A stretch of DNA of 64,000 nucleotides from NCBI GenBank assembly GCA_015501075.1, contig JADNYJ010000027.1, positions 62,001-126,000 on the forward strand, written 5' to 3'. Positions 35,263-45,160 of the stretch are shown piece after piece. A program made the translations under genes and the position numbers. Each line of letters starts with the position of its first letter. Position 1 is the stretch's first letter. Source of the DNA: Gymnopilus junonius. Its lineage: Eukaryota > Basidiomycota > Agaricomycetes > Agaricales > Galerinaceae. The notes under the pieces were generated by a model. The model made no database searches. It was not told the origin of the DNA and saw only the letters and a program-made list of their open reading frames with translations.

Positions 35263-36156
35263 CTACCTCCGTACAAATGGGACCTGGAAACCTGACAATA
35301 GTGCACGTGCACGGTCTTGAGCACCGATACCCGTTGCGTTGGTGATGAAGTGTATGTGCATTCCGTATAGCTTGGGGTAGGCGTCAACGTTAATCTCAAT
35401 TTGAGGGAAGAAGCTAATGGCAGTTGGAGGAAGACCGAAAGAGACTACACCAGCCACAGTGCTTGGGGTATTCGAAGATGAGGAAGCAGGAGGGAGAACG
35501 ACACCATTGAAGTCGCGTAATCGAGGCAGCACGAACTCCGTGAGTGTGCCCAGGAAGTCGTACATCGCTTGACCCTTCAAATCGACCTTGACACCGATCG
35601 GAATACCAGGCCGCACCCAACCACCAACCGACTTCTTTCCTGTCACGATTTGTACACCTTCAACAGCGTGTTGTCCTCCACCCTGGAATGTTTCCCCCGA
35701 CAGTGCCTTCATCTGCATGATGGCGGGTAACAGGTTACTTTTGCTTTGAATAGCCTCTTTCACCATCGTATGCAGCTGAATCTTCTCCAGCCTCACTACA
35801 TTTTCCCAAGTTGAAGGCGGTGCCGGTTTCTTGCCCAGCTGCGACCCACCCACCGGGGGGTTGTATCTGTGTCTGCTGTATGGGTCTTCTGGATCGAATT
35901 TGAGACGAATTTGACGGGGCGTTTTACGTTCCCCAACTTCGTGCGTGTAGGTCAAGTACATCACATCGTCTTTGACGGTGGTGTGGTAGTGGTCCTCGAG
36001 ACGACATGGTGCGAATTGGCGGGTGATGACTTTGGTGGGTGGTTGCGGGAGCCCGGTCTTGGGGTGTTTGCGGATGGGGCGGTATATTCGTGGGGGTCGT
36101 TGGAAGCGCGTTAGAGAATGGCGCGTTATGGTCTTTCCTACTTGAGAAGAGGACAT
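35263..36156 (-). CDS. MRPL7: Mitochondrial large-subunit ribosomal protein uL5m (L5/MRPL7)
   Basis: This is a single-exon gene of 297 residues for the mitochondrial version of bacterial L5, which contacts 5S-like and P-site elements of the large subunit. The L5 fold is recognisable. EGVQIVTGKKSVGGWVRPG and IPIGVKVDLKGQAMYDFLG match the conserved central block. TEFVLPRLRDFNGVVLP matches the 'LPRIRDFRG' block. FFPQIEINVDAYPKLYGMHI plus the C-terminal FITNATGIGAQDRARALLSG match the L5_C block. The N-terminal ~60 residues are basic (RHSLTRFQRPPRIYRPIRK), fitting a mitochondrial presequence. I use the ATG at 36154-36156 (MSSSQVGK). An upstream in-frame ATG at 36297 would add 47 residues not expected in the family. 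Confidence 0.85.
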   Translation of the reverse strand: MSSSQVGKTITRHSLTRFQRPPRIYRPIRKHPKTGLPQPPTKVITRQFAPCRLEDHYHTTVKDDVMYLTYTHEVGERKTPRQIRLKFDPEDPYSRHRYNPPVGGSQLGKKPAPPSTWENVVRLEKIQLHTMVKEAIQSKSNLLPAIMQMKALSGETFQGGGQHAVEGVQIVTGKKSVGGWVRPGIPIGVKVDLKGQAMYDFLGTLTEFVLPRLRDFNGVVLPPASSSSNTPSTVAGVVSFGLPPTAISFFPQIEINVDAYPKLYGMHIHFITNATGIGAQDRARALLSGFQVPFVRR

Positions 36157-36631
36157 TTTTTGAAATACAAATGAAATGGACGCAGCTGGCTTGCGAACTT
36201 GACACGGAAACGAAAAGTTTCGGTATTTGGATTCCAGTTGGTTGCCAAACAACGGTGCAAACATTCCGAGTCGCTGACTAGCCGCGACAGGGCTCAACTT
36301 TATCTTGTCTTCTTCAATTCACAAGTCATACATACCTCATTATATCTCGAGAGCTGCTCCTAGAACCACTGGAACCACTCGCTGGAAGTGTTAAGCGCCC
36401 CCACTCCCCTGTGGATAGTGCAGCGTGCACGGAACAAGACTACCGTTTTCTCCTTCGCTCTTATTTTTCAAGGTCGAAATTCTCTCCTTGTCGTTGATAC
36501 ATGATGTCTATCTTGTGTCCCAGGACCCGCCTTATTTAACCGCTTTGGCATCGCATAGAAAATGATTCTGATGGTCTACTCCAAGCACCAACTTTGCCGA
36601 ACCCAACCTTTCTCGAACCGAGCCTCTCGTC
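36157..36631. other. Divergent intergenic between uL5m and the repeat-protein relic
   Basis: A short promoter region with no gene. It contains the first copy of a GGTTGCCAAAC motif (about 36230-36251) that recurs near 37490-37510. Confidence 0.45.
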
Positions 36632-37135
36632 ATGGTCCAGATTTTCGTTTCCCTCATTGTCGCTGCTGTTTTCCTCCAGGGCCTTGCTGCTCGCGTGTCT
36701 AAGTAAGTCTACATCTCTTCTAGTCCATCCACATTTCCAAACGAATTCCCCTCCAGGAACCGTGAGCAATTACTTGAACCACATTGCGCGATCGCCGAAA
36801 GCCCTACCATGTCAGCCCATAATATTGCCATTGAAGGATTCGAGGCCCACGAGCTCCAAATTTTAAGTTCTCGGATTAGGTTCATCTGTCACCGCGTCAA
36901 GGTTGTTGTATGTAACTGCGACACCGGCCTGTCTTTGTCTTTTCCCCTTTGTATAATGATGCTCGCCTGTTATTTGCATCGCAAATTTTCAGCATTTCTG
37001 CCCTTCTGCAGCAACGCTCTGTAGAAACGAAGCTGAGCTTGATGCCCGTGAGCCTGGCGTCGAAAGGATTGCTATTTTAGCTCCTGAAGATAGGAGTGAG
37101 GATGACACTTACGCGCCCCCGCGTTATCTGCGTTA
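36632..37135 (+). pseudogene. Degenerate paralog of the secreted Gly/His repeat protein
   Basis: The signal peptide MVQIFVSLIVAAVFLQGLAA differs from that of the intact gene at 40018 by only a few residues. The first intron (36703-36756) is in the same place and phase, and the next exon again begins NREQ(L)LE. After about 60 residues the similarity fades. The second donor is lost: the GTGAGC of the paralog is replaced near 36920. The following exon retains EAELDAREPG (about 37028-37060) only after a one-base shift. There are no His/Gly repeats. I infer a decayed or truncated duplicate. An independent short secreted protein ending at 37024 is possible. Confidence 0.6.
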
Positions 37136-40017
37136 GCCAAGGTTTCAGCGATCCCAAAGGACGGTTTTACAGAACATGATAGCGGGCGCCGGGTATGATA
37201 CTGGTACATCACGATTCACATCATGCTCAAAAGTAGGGTTATCAAGTACACTTCAGAGTACTACTCTCATTTAATACATAGCAATGAAACACATTTCTGG
37301 TTGATATCTGGACTAAATTCATAGGTATTTGCAAGAAATTCTTTTCTTCCGATTTCCTTTGGATTTCCTAAGCAAGTTTAGGTCCCATTTATAAATTGGA
37401 TATTAAGAGCCCAAAGGTTGCAAGGTCTGGGGGTGTTCGCGGGTCAATAATACAAGTCGTGGCTGTGAAAGTTTGGTGTTCACTGTTTTGACTCCAGCTG
37501 GTTGCCAAACAGCGCCTCTATTGGACAGCCTCAGCTCCGTTTTCAAGTTGTCTGCCTCCATCCCCATCATCAATGCACAGCTGAACACATCATTCTCTGC
37601 TCTCTTCCTGCATGCTCCATCGTATTGCATCTACTTATTCAGGGAATCACTGGAGACCATCTACTGGAAACCATCTACCAGAAACCGTCAACGACCCCGT
37701 GCAGAGACCAAGGTGCTTCGGATGACACTGCACTCGGTTTTTTGTACTTCTTTTTTCTATGTTTTTAAGCTTGGCACTCGGAGTCCTCTCGTCGTCATTG
37801 ATGTCTGATGCATGTATAGTGTGGCTTGGCTTAATTTTGTTTAATGACGGAACACCTGTTGACGGGGAAATTGCTCCTTACTAGGACCCAGTTTACACGC
37901 CACGAAGATTTGACGCTGATGTTGATGTAGGTTTCCTTTTGGGTGGTTATCACTCCTTCGAGCTTCCCGCTATTGTGTCGTGTATATGACACGCCGAAGC
38001 TTTATCCTAGCTTAAGGAAGTGTATCGATTTATGGCAAGTAGCTGTTTATATGCCCGCTGCAAAATCGATAACTTATTTTTTTTCCTACAAGAAGTACTT
38101 GAGGGACCCGAAATGACCGAATACAGGAAATTGACGTTGATATTGATGTTGATGTGGTTACTTACTTTTCTGCAACTGCAACAACTGAATATAGTTATAC
38201 GCCATTCACGAAGGATACCGGAAACACCTGAGTTCTGCGTTAAAGAAGTATAGGGTGGTGAGAACAGAATTAATTGTTATTGAAGTATTCATTGCTTATT
38301 TGATTATTCCGCAATACAAGCTTACTAATGCGACCACACCACGAGGAATTGACATTGACATTGATGTGGTTTCTTCTAAGCATAAAGTGCCGGCAAATAA
38401 TATTGCGGGTTGGGGATTTCTTAAAAATGACAGGAATAAGTTATTAGATTTTATTGATATAGGGCCTTGTGTTCACAGATACCTCTTCTTACGACACCCA
38501 CAAATGTTTGAACTCCCGCAGAATAAATTGACATTCTGAGAGAGGATACCAGAAAGTTGCAAATTTCAGGACTACCAAGAAAGCCAGTAATATAGTTAAG
38601 AAAATCACCCAAGATACTACTCCTTTGCCTGATCATAGAATACTTTAAATGATAAAAAACTGTTCATAGGATAAGAAGATTTTCAGCTCACAATGTAACA
38701 ACTTTGCCCTAAATATGGCCATAATAAGGCAAAACTGCCTATTTTAGCCATCTTCATCACTGAATATCTCTTGAATGACAAAAGCCCTGCCTTTGATCTC
38801 ACTTGAATGTTATTAGAGTAGGAAATATCTATCCACTGACCCATTTTCAGCCATATTCCATAAAATTCAGTTGATGGCAGGTAATATTTTTCGCACTATT
38901 TCCCCTGTACCTATGCAGTATCTGAATATTTTAGTTCTTTCAATTTGTGGAACTGATCTATATCGATGTAGTTCTTAAATATATTTTTACTCCAGATGTT
39001 TTACCATACCGGTATTGCGCAACAGGTACCCGCAATACTTTTTGCCGTCACTTTATGTGTATTCCAGCTTTCACCATTAGCTAACGGCTAATATCATGAT
39101 ATGACTATACAGATTGGTATCAAAGTTAACGCCAAGGTCGCCAGTTCTTTCCCCGCATTAGGGTAACGATATAATTATGCTGTTGCCGAACATTTCGAAA
39201 CAAGATTGATGAGATTAGCTTTCGCGATTGGGAGGTAGCCTGTTGTCGAGAAATACTACGGTTGCTCTATGGTCTGTTCTATGTGCAACTTCTGAAATCA
39301 AAATTTGCTGTGTATCTGTTAATGAAATTTCACTCAGTTTGTGATCCATTTTGTCTGTGCGAAACTATGGGTAGAGGAATCATCTCGACTATGGCAATGT
39401 ACCGCAGCGGACTTCGGAAGCTGTTCTACTTCAGTTAATGCTAGAGACTGTGAAGTAAGTCGTGCGCTCTCTGGATTGATTCATGGTCGTTAATCACAGT
39501 AACTTTCTTTGTTTGAGAGGAAGATTAGGCCTTGCGAATTCCTTTAACTTTGGCACTTTTGGACGGAGATTCTTTCTCAAAACCCAGGCGAAAGAATATT
39601 TTTGGCATTTATCTGTCATTGCAAAGAAACCTTTTCTGATTTCGAAGACTACATATAACGACACCGCACACCGCTGTTGGCATTTGACACCACCAAACTC
39701 GTGATCAAATCAAGGTCTTCTCCTTGGCAAGATAATAGGATGCAAGATACCCATCTTCAATGTATTCATCTTACAACCCGAGTCCGAGGCCCATATGGTG
39801 TCTATCCCAACACCATCGTTCTCAGAACTATAAAAGCAGGAGTAAAATGTCCTTTGTTCTTCAGCCGGTCTCACCCCAACAAATCCAACAAACTACTACA
39901 AGCTTAGCGTTGTGCGCGGCTCTCCAACGAAACAAACAAATCTCGAATTAATCCCCTTACGACCTGACAAAAAATCCATTTCACTTTTTCCATTACCCTT
40001 CAACAAAATTTATCAAC
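37136..40017. other. 2.9 kb AT-rich gene-poor spacer
   Basis: No gene was recognised. The spacer holds a second copy of the GGTTGCCAAAC motif (about 37490-37510). GTTGATGTTGATGT-like boundaries lie near 37911, 38132 and 38349, at about 220-nt spacing. A GCGCAAC/GCAATACTTTTT segment near 39015-39050 resembles part of the dispersed repeat at 56.9 kb. The right end has a TATA box for the secreted repeat protein. Confidence 0.5.
39828..39836 (+). promoter_or_regulatory. TATA box of the secreted repeat-protein gene
   Basis: CTATAAAAG about 190 nt upstream of the ATG at 40018, followed by a C/T-rich leader (39970-40000). Confidence 0.5.
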
Positions 40018-41370
40018 ATGGTCAAGACTTTCATTTCTCTCGTTGTCGCTGCCGTCGCTCTCCAGGGCCTTGCTGCACCTGTATTTGAGTAAGTCGGTGT
40101 CATTCATATTTCTCATCATTAAGTAATTGCCCCCAAGGAATCGTGAGCAATCACTTGAACGACGCTTCGGGATTACTCGCGGTCGTATTGGTATGGTGGT
40201 GCCTCATGGTGGCTTCCGAGGAACTATGGGACGCCCTGCCATGTTAGCCCGTGAGGTCGACTCTAAAGAGCTCGAAGCACGCGAGCCCGGTCATCACGTC
40301 AAGAGTGGTGTCGAGTTGGCTGCGACGTGAGCTAAATCTGTTTTGTCCTCTTCCGTATGTCGATGTTCATTTGGTATTTTTATTGCAGCGTCGCCCCTCT
40401 CCTGCAGCGGCGCTCTATCGAAGAGGGAGCTGAGCTCGACGCCCGTGAGCCTGAGCCCAAATTCAAATTTGGGTCCGTCTTGAAGGATGTCGGTAAGGTG
40501 GCCAGCATTTTTATTCGTGAACACGAAGGCGAAGACCTCTATGCACGGGGCCTCCACATGGGAGGACGACCCGCAGGACCATTCTCTCCTCACGGTCCAC
40601 GAGGTGGCTTCGGCATGCCAGGTGGTGTTCAGGGCCGAGAATTTGACAGCAATATTGAAATTGAAGCGCGCGAGCCCAGAATCTCTGGTAAACAATTGAG
40701 GTCCTTTGGGCACCACCTCAAGCATGGTGCCGAGTTTGCTGCTACGTGAGATTCGTTTTGAAATCATCCTCGATGATTATTTCAGTTACAAAAAATTAAT
40801 TGCAGCGTCGCTCCACTCATGCAACAACGTTCTGTCGAAGACGAACAGCAACTACTCGAGAGACGCCGTGGTGTTTTCGTCGGCGGACACGGCGGACAAT
40901 TCAATGGTGGCCCTGTGAGGCACTTCGGCGGAGGTGCTCATCCCCAGCCCCGTGAGCTTGAAGACGAACAATTGCTTGAGAGACGCCGCGGTGGTTTCGG
41001 CGGCCATGGTGGACACTTCCATGGTGGTATGAGGCACTTCGGCGGAGGCGCCCCTCCCCAGTCTCGTGAGCTTGAAGACGAACAACTGCTTGAGAGACGC
41101 CGCGGTGGTTTCGGTGGCCATGGTGGACACTTCCGTGGTGGTATGAGGCACTTCGGGGGAGGTGCCCCTCCCCAGTCTCGTGAGCTTGAAGAAGAGATTA
41201 ACGCGCGCGAGTTTGATGATGCTGAACTTGAAGAGTTCACTGCTCGTGATCCCTTTTTCCTCACCAAACTCTTGAAGGGTGCCACCAAGGTTGCCAGCAA
41301 CTTCATCCGACGGGAAGATGGAGACGGCCTGATTTATTCCCGCGAGTTTGAGATCGATGAGCTCGACTAA
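40018..41370 (+). CDS. Secreted Gly/His-rich repeat protein with dibasic (Kex2-type) sites
   Basis: Four exons (40018-40088, 40138-40326, 40389-40745, 40806-41370) give 393 residues. MVKTFISLVVAAVALQGLAA is a signal peptide. The mature part has repeated dibasic or LERR/LQRR sites (LERRFG, LQRRSIEE, LERRRGVF, LERRRGGF twice, IRRED), the cleavage type used by the Golgi protease Kex2. The last exon has three tandem 38-residue units ending in Gly/His-rich GGHGGHF-HGGMRHFGGG sequence. Exons 2 and 3 both end in GHHxKxGxExAAT, and exons 3 and 4 begin VAPL(L/M)Q, with introns at the same phase, pointing to exon duplication. Amphipathic blocks VLKDVGKVASIFIRE and LLKGATKVASNFIRRE recur. I infer a processed-peptide precursor; metal binding by the His-rich units is possible. 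A structural cell-wall protein is the alternative. Confidence 0.75.
40837..41178 (+). repeat. Three 114-bp coding repeats (38 residues each)
   Basis: CGTGAGCTTGAAGA starts at 40951, 41065 and 41179, giving exact 114-nt spacing. The unit upstream of 40951 is the most diverged. Each unit codes acidic ELEDEQLLERR, then Gly/His-rich sequence, then APPQSR. Units 2 and 3 differ by only a few substitutions, suggesting recent expansion or gene conversion. Confidence 0.85.
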
Positions 41371-41927
41371 TGAACGGAATAATATGGTATAGAATATTTG
41401 GTATTAGGTAGTAATCAGCAGCGACTACGGGGGTCTCTAGTGGTGAACCTGGCGGCGCAAATGGCACCGTTTTTATTTTTTATTAGGGTTATATTATGGG
41501 CAAAAAAACATCAATGATTTTCAAATGCTTAAATGGTAGATATTACTACTCTGTAAGTAAATTACTTTTGAGAATGACAGTAGGCTTTATCGGGGAGTGC
41601 ACCTTGTCTAAAAATGGTTATGATTTCCATATCAGGAGATATAAGGAACATTTCTGTGAGCATTGTGCTTACTTTAAGTCGTTCGCAATGATTCCCAGTT
41701 TGAATTCAATACCTGTGCTTCGTCCAGACTTCGAAGCAAGGTGCTGCACGGGTAGCGAAAATCTACCTCTGCTAGAACGGCCTGGAAGAATTCAGGAACG
41801 ACGGCTCCAACTTGGACCGGGTCACCATGTCACCGTCTGTCACCGATCACGAACAGAGCGGAGTTTAAAAGCATTTATATAAATAGAGCGAGCCGTTTCT
41901 TTCGTCTTCATCCACCCATTTGCTTGC
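41371..41927. other. Spacer between secreted repeat protein and HNH gene
   Basis: 3' flank of the repeat-protein gene and promoter of the HNH gene. An open frame at 41496-41882 has no domain and ends in the HNH promoter, so I do not call it. Confidence 0.5.
41876..41885 (+). promoter_or_regulatory. TATA box of the HNH gene
   Basis: TATATAAATA about 43 nt upstream of the ATG at 41928. Confidence 0.55.
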
Positions 41928-43182
41928 ATGGCCACTCAATCTGCTCTGCCACGCCCTAACGACTTTTCTCCTGGTGTTCTGCACGATGCGTATGGAAAAT
42001 GTCTTGATCTTGAAAAGAATTCTCAGCAAGGGCAGGGTGATTCGGACCATGACACTGGTCCGCTCTTGACTGCTCGTTTTCTAGGGTACCTTTTGCGAGA
42101 AATTCCAGGTGATTCTGGGCGTGAACATCTGGCCAACGAAATTGTATTGTGTGTAACCGATGGCGATATGAGCCGGATTGCTCGTTATTATATGATTCAT
42201 TTCGTTCTTGTCTGTAAGATCTTTTTTTCCTTTTGGTTTATTCTGTGAAATGCGCTTCTTTTCTAGTTAAGCGCGGCATCACCCCTCCACCTCTAGAGCA
42301 CCCCTCCAGACCACATTTTTACGAACAAGGGCACTCATACCATGACATTCTCCAGAATGCTCAGTTGGACCACTATCATGCCAAGAAATACGTCTGTACC
42401 CTTTTGATTCCTTCCGCCGTTATTTACTGATTAGCTTTGTAGGCATTGGCTCGTGACCGCTACCTTTGCTGCTTCACCGGAAATTTTGACTTGGATGTAT
42501 ACAACAGTCCAGATTTCCTTACATGGACCCAAGAGCCAGGCTCATGTGCCAGGGGCACAGATGCAGCGCATATAATTCCTGACATATCTGATGCAGGAAT
42601 CGCTAGACGGATCGGGAATTCCGCTTTTCATAATGTATTCATCTGCTACTGCAGTTCGTCGGCCGTTTCTAATGCTAGTCTGGCAGACTAAATACGCTTC
42701 CACTGTCTGGACGGTACTTTCTCGCTTTAGCGGCGATGTGACGCTCCTCGACCATCTCGCTGGCCATAGGATCCATAGTCTCGAAAACATACTCACCATG
42801 GATTGTATGTTCCATAAAATGTTTGATAATCTTAACGTTTGGCTTGAGCCGACGGTTTGTGTCCCTGCTTTCTCTTGGTACCCGAACATCTGATCCTCGT
42901 CGACAGGATATCCCAAATATCTACAGACGATGTGGAAATATTGAGGCATCGTTCTATGGCTTGCCGAGGACGGTGACTCTCGAGAGTAGTGATCCGCAAT
43001 TACCTCTTCCATCCCCTGTTTATATCAGACTACATGCCGCATGTGCTAGAGTGGCGAATTTGTCGGGTGCGATGGAGTATATTGATTCTTTTTGGAGGGA
43101 TATGGAGAACGCTCGGGTCCTTGCGCACGATGGTAGCTCAATGAAATTATTGCAGGCATTGTCTGACCTGCGTCTCTTTTGA
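41928..43182 (+). CDS. HNH nuclease-domain protein (HNH_2-like)
   Basis: This is an Agaricomycete HNH-domain protein; members are often multicopy and of unknown role. The first exon opens MATQSALPRPNDF and includes GPLLTARFLGYLLREIPGD. After introns the core reads ALARDRYLCCFTGNFDLD, then DAAHIIPDI (first His of HNH). A 55-nt intron near 42636-42690 follows, then SLENILTMDCMFHKMFDNLN (Asn and second His), then WLEPT. A further intron leads to LPLPSPVYIRLHAACARVAN-type sequence, the typical C-terminal block after the nuclease core. The CxxC-like zinc ligands of some HNH families are not evident. All exon joins I tried stay in frame. The family is distinct from intron-homing endonucleases. Confidence 0.75.
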
Positions 43183-43601
43183 ATGTCCTGCGTGGGCTGA
43201 TTAGGACCATATACCGTAGTGTAGTAATTTACTTTTTTTAAGTCTGATCTAATCTAATCGGAGGCTGTGCTGCAGGGGGTGAGCGGTCACGTGTTACAAT
43301 GTTCAAGTTCAGAAACCGCGTCGTTCTTCTTTCTCCTCCATCCTCTCTTGTTCTCCTCGTTCAAGTCTGGTTGAACCTTAGTCGCGATACCATCCAACCT
43401 CAATACTTTTTCTGGGAGTCTAAGGTATATCGACATTGCGTGTGGCTCAGTGACTATCTCAACTGACATTGCATCTAGAATATAGACATTCCCGGAACTC
43501 GACAGGTTCGTTCACGTAAAACCCTTGCACAAGAGTATGCCTGATCTTTCTATCAGGACACCAAATAGCAAGCTATTCGACCGTTGAACTCTCAAATCGT
43601 C
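43183..43601. other. Promoter and leader of the Aurora kinase gene
   Basis: An intergenic stretch with C/T-rich blocks (43320-43370). No coding feature was seen. Confidence 0.5.
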
Positions 43602-44993
43602 ATGGCTTCCGTGAACTCCGTAACACGACAACTGGCTGGGATGGAAATCTCCAACAAGAAGCCAATCGGGACGACCGCAGGGTCCTCAGTACGTGCCCCA
43701 GCAATGAAACAAGTGGGACAACCTCAAGTTGCGAAGCTACTCACGAAATATGCCGCTCCAAATCCCTTCACAAATGCATCAAATAAACCAACAAACCCAT
43801 CATCACTGCGAAACCCCCACCCCACCTCCGCTCAACCATCCGCTACTTTCAAGCCTGGACACCACAAACAACCATCCTTCGATATCGGAAAATATGACGG
43901 TGGATTAGAACTTGATAACGAAAAACGAGGGGAACGAGTTTATGGAGAGGCTGCGGAGGATCTTGCTCTCGATTCAAGCGTTTCAACGTATGCTTGCTGT
44001 ACCCCAATTTTTTGATAGCGCTGATAAAACTTGTTACAGAAAATATCGTACTAGGGAGTGGTCCCTTCACGACTTCGACATGGGACGACCGCTTGGCAAA
44101 GGAAAATTCGGACGAGTGTATATGGTTCGTACGAAAGTCGAACCAAAATACATAGTTGCTTTGAAGACCCTATACAAATCTGAAATCGTCGAATCGAAAG
44201 TAGAAAAGCAAATTCGCCGCGAGATCGAAATCCAGCAAAATCTCCGCCATCCGAATATTCTAAGGCTATATGGCTACTTCCATGATGAGAAACGTATCTT
44301 CCTCATGCTCGAGTTTGCTGGAAAAGGAGAGCTATACAAGCAACTCTCAAAGTACCACCGTTTCTCTGAAAGGCGGAGTTCGCGGTACATCGATCAAATG
44401 GCTGATGCGCTCATCTACTTGCATAGCAAACATGTCATTCATCGCGATATCAAACCGGAGAACTTGCTCATTGGTATCAATGGTGAACTGAAGATTGGTG
44501 ACTTCGGTTGGAGCGTCCACGCGCCTGGTAACAGGCGCATGACACTCTGTGGTACATTGGACTACCTCCCTCCGGAGATGGTTGAGGGCAAGGAACATAA
44601 CGAGAAGGTCGACCACTGGGCTTTAGGAGTTCTGACTTATGAATTTGTCTGCGGTTTCCCTCCGTTCGAAGACAGGAATAGTACTAACAGTACGTGTTTT
44701 CTTCTCCCGCTGAACAAGCATTCATGCCCTTTCTATGATTTCAGACACTTACCGTCGGATTGCTAAAGTCGACTTAAGGTTTGAAGACAAGGAGGTCCGT
44801 CTTTCGGAAGACGTCAAGGATTTAATTACCAAAGTACGTTGTTACTCCTTTCTCTGAAATTCATGGCTTTTTTCATGATCTATTTTTCCAGCTCCTTCGT
44901 TATGAACCGCAGAAACGCATGCCCTTAACCGATGTACAAAAACACCCTTGGATACTGAAGTACAGACCCAAACCTACGGCGGACAATGCTTGA
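43602..44993 (+). CDS. ark1: Aurora kinase (Ipl1/Ark1), chromosomal passenger kinase
   Basis: Four exons (43602-43987, 44040-44689, 44745-44833, 44892-44993) code 408 residues. A ~130-residue disordered N-terminus rich in Pro/Ser/Asn precedes the kinase domain. Diagnostic motifs: [17 protein letters not shown] (P-loop), VALKTLYK (catalytic Lys), [20 protein letters not shown] (alpha-C Glu), [12 protein letters not shown] (catalytic loop) and [20 protein letters not shown] (DFG; Aurora-type activation loop with the T-loop Thr before CGT). Then come [11 protein letters not shown] and [29 protein letters not shown] is the Aurora hallmark. The C-terminus ends [16 protein letters not shown]. The enzyme corrects kinetochore-microtubule attachment and supports cytokinesis with INCENP/Survivin. 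An upstream in-frame ATG at 43584 is less likely. Its 3' end converges with the pectinesterase gene. Confidence 0.93.
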
Positions 44994-45160
44994 TGGTGCT
45001 TTGGGAGGGTCACATTTACCTTATTTATTCCCTTACCTCCTTTACGTCTTTTTCGCTCACCAACGCACCGCGTTCCTACATTCATTTTGGGCTTTGGACT
45101 TGTACTCTTATCACACATCGCATTCCGTGTACTTGACTACAATAATATGACTGTAGCTGT

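Noticed and set aside
40837..41178. CRISPR-like regular repeats
   Set aside because: 114-nt units in a eukaryotic coding exon with no spacers between them.
40852..41306. Minus-strand repeat frames opposite the Gly/His repeats
   Set aside because: Shadow of the 114-bp coding repeat on the plus strand; no start context, promoter or signal peptide.
41496..41882. 128-residue plus-strand frame
   Set aside because: Occupies the promoter of the HNH gene, including its TATA box; composition not protein-like.
41928..43182. HNH gene as a homing endonuclease or mobile intron
   Set aside because: It is an intron-split nuclear gene with an HNH_2-like C-terminal block, not an intron-encoded frame.
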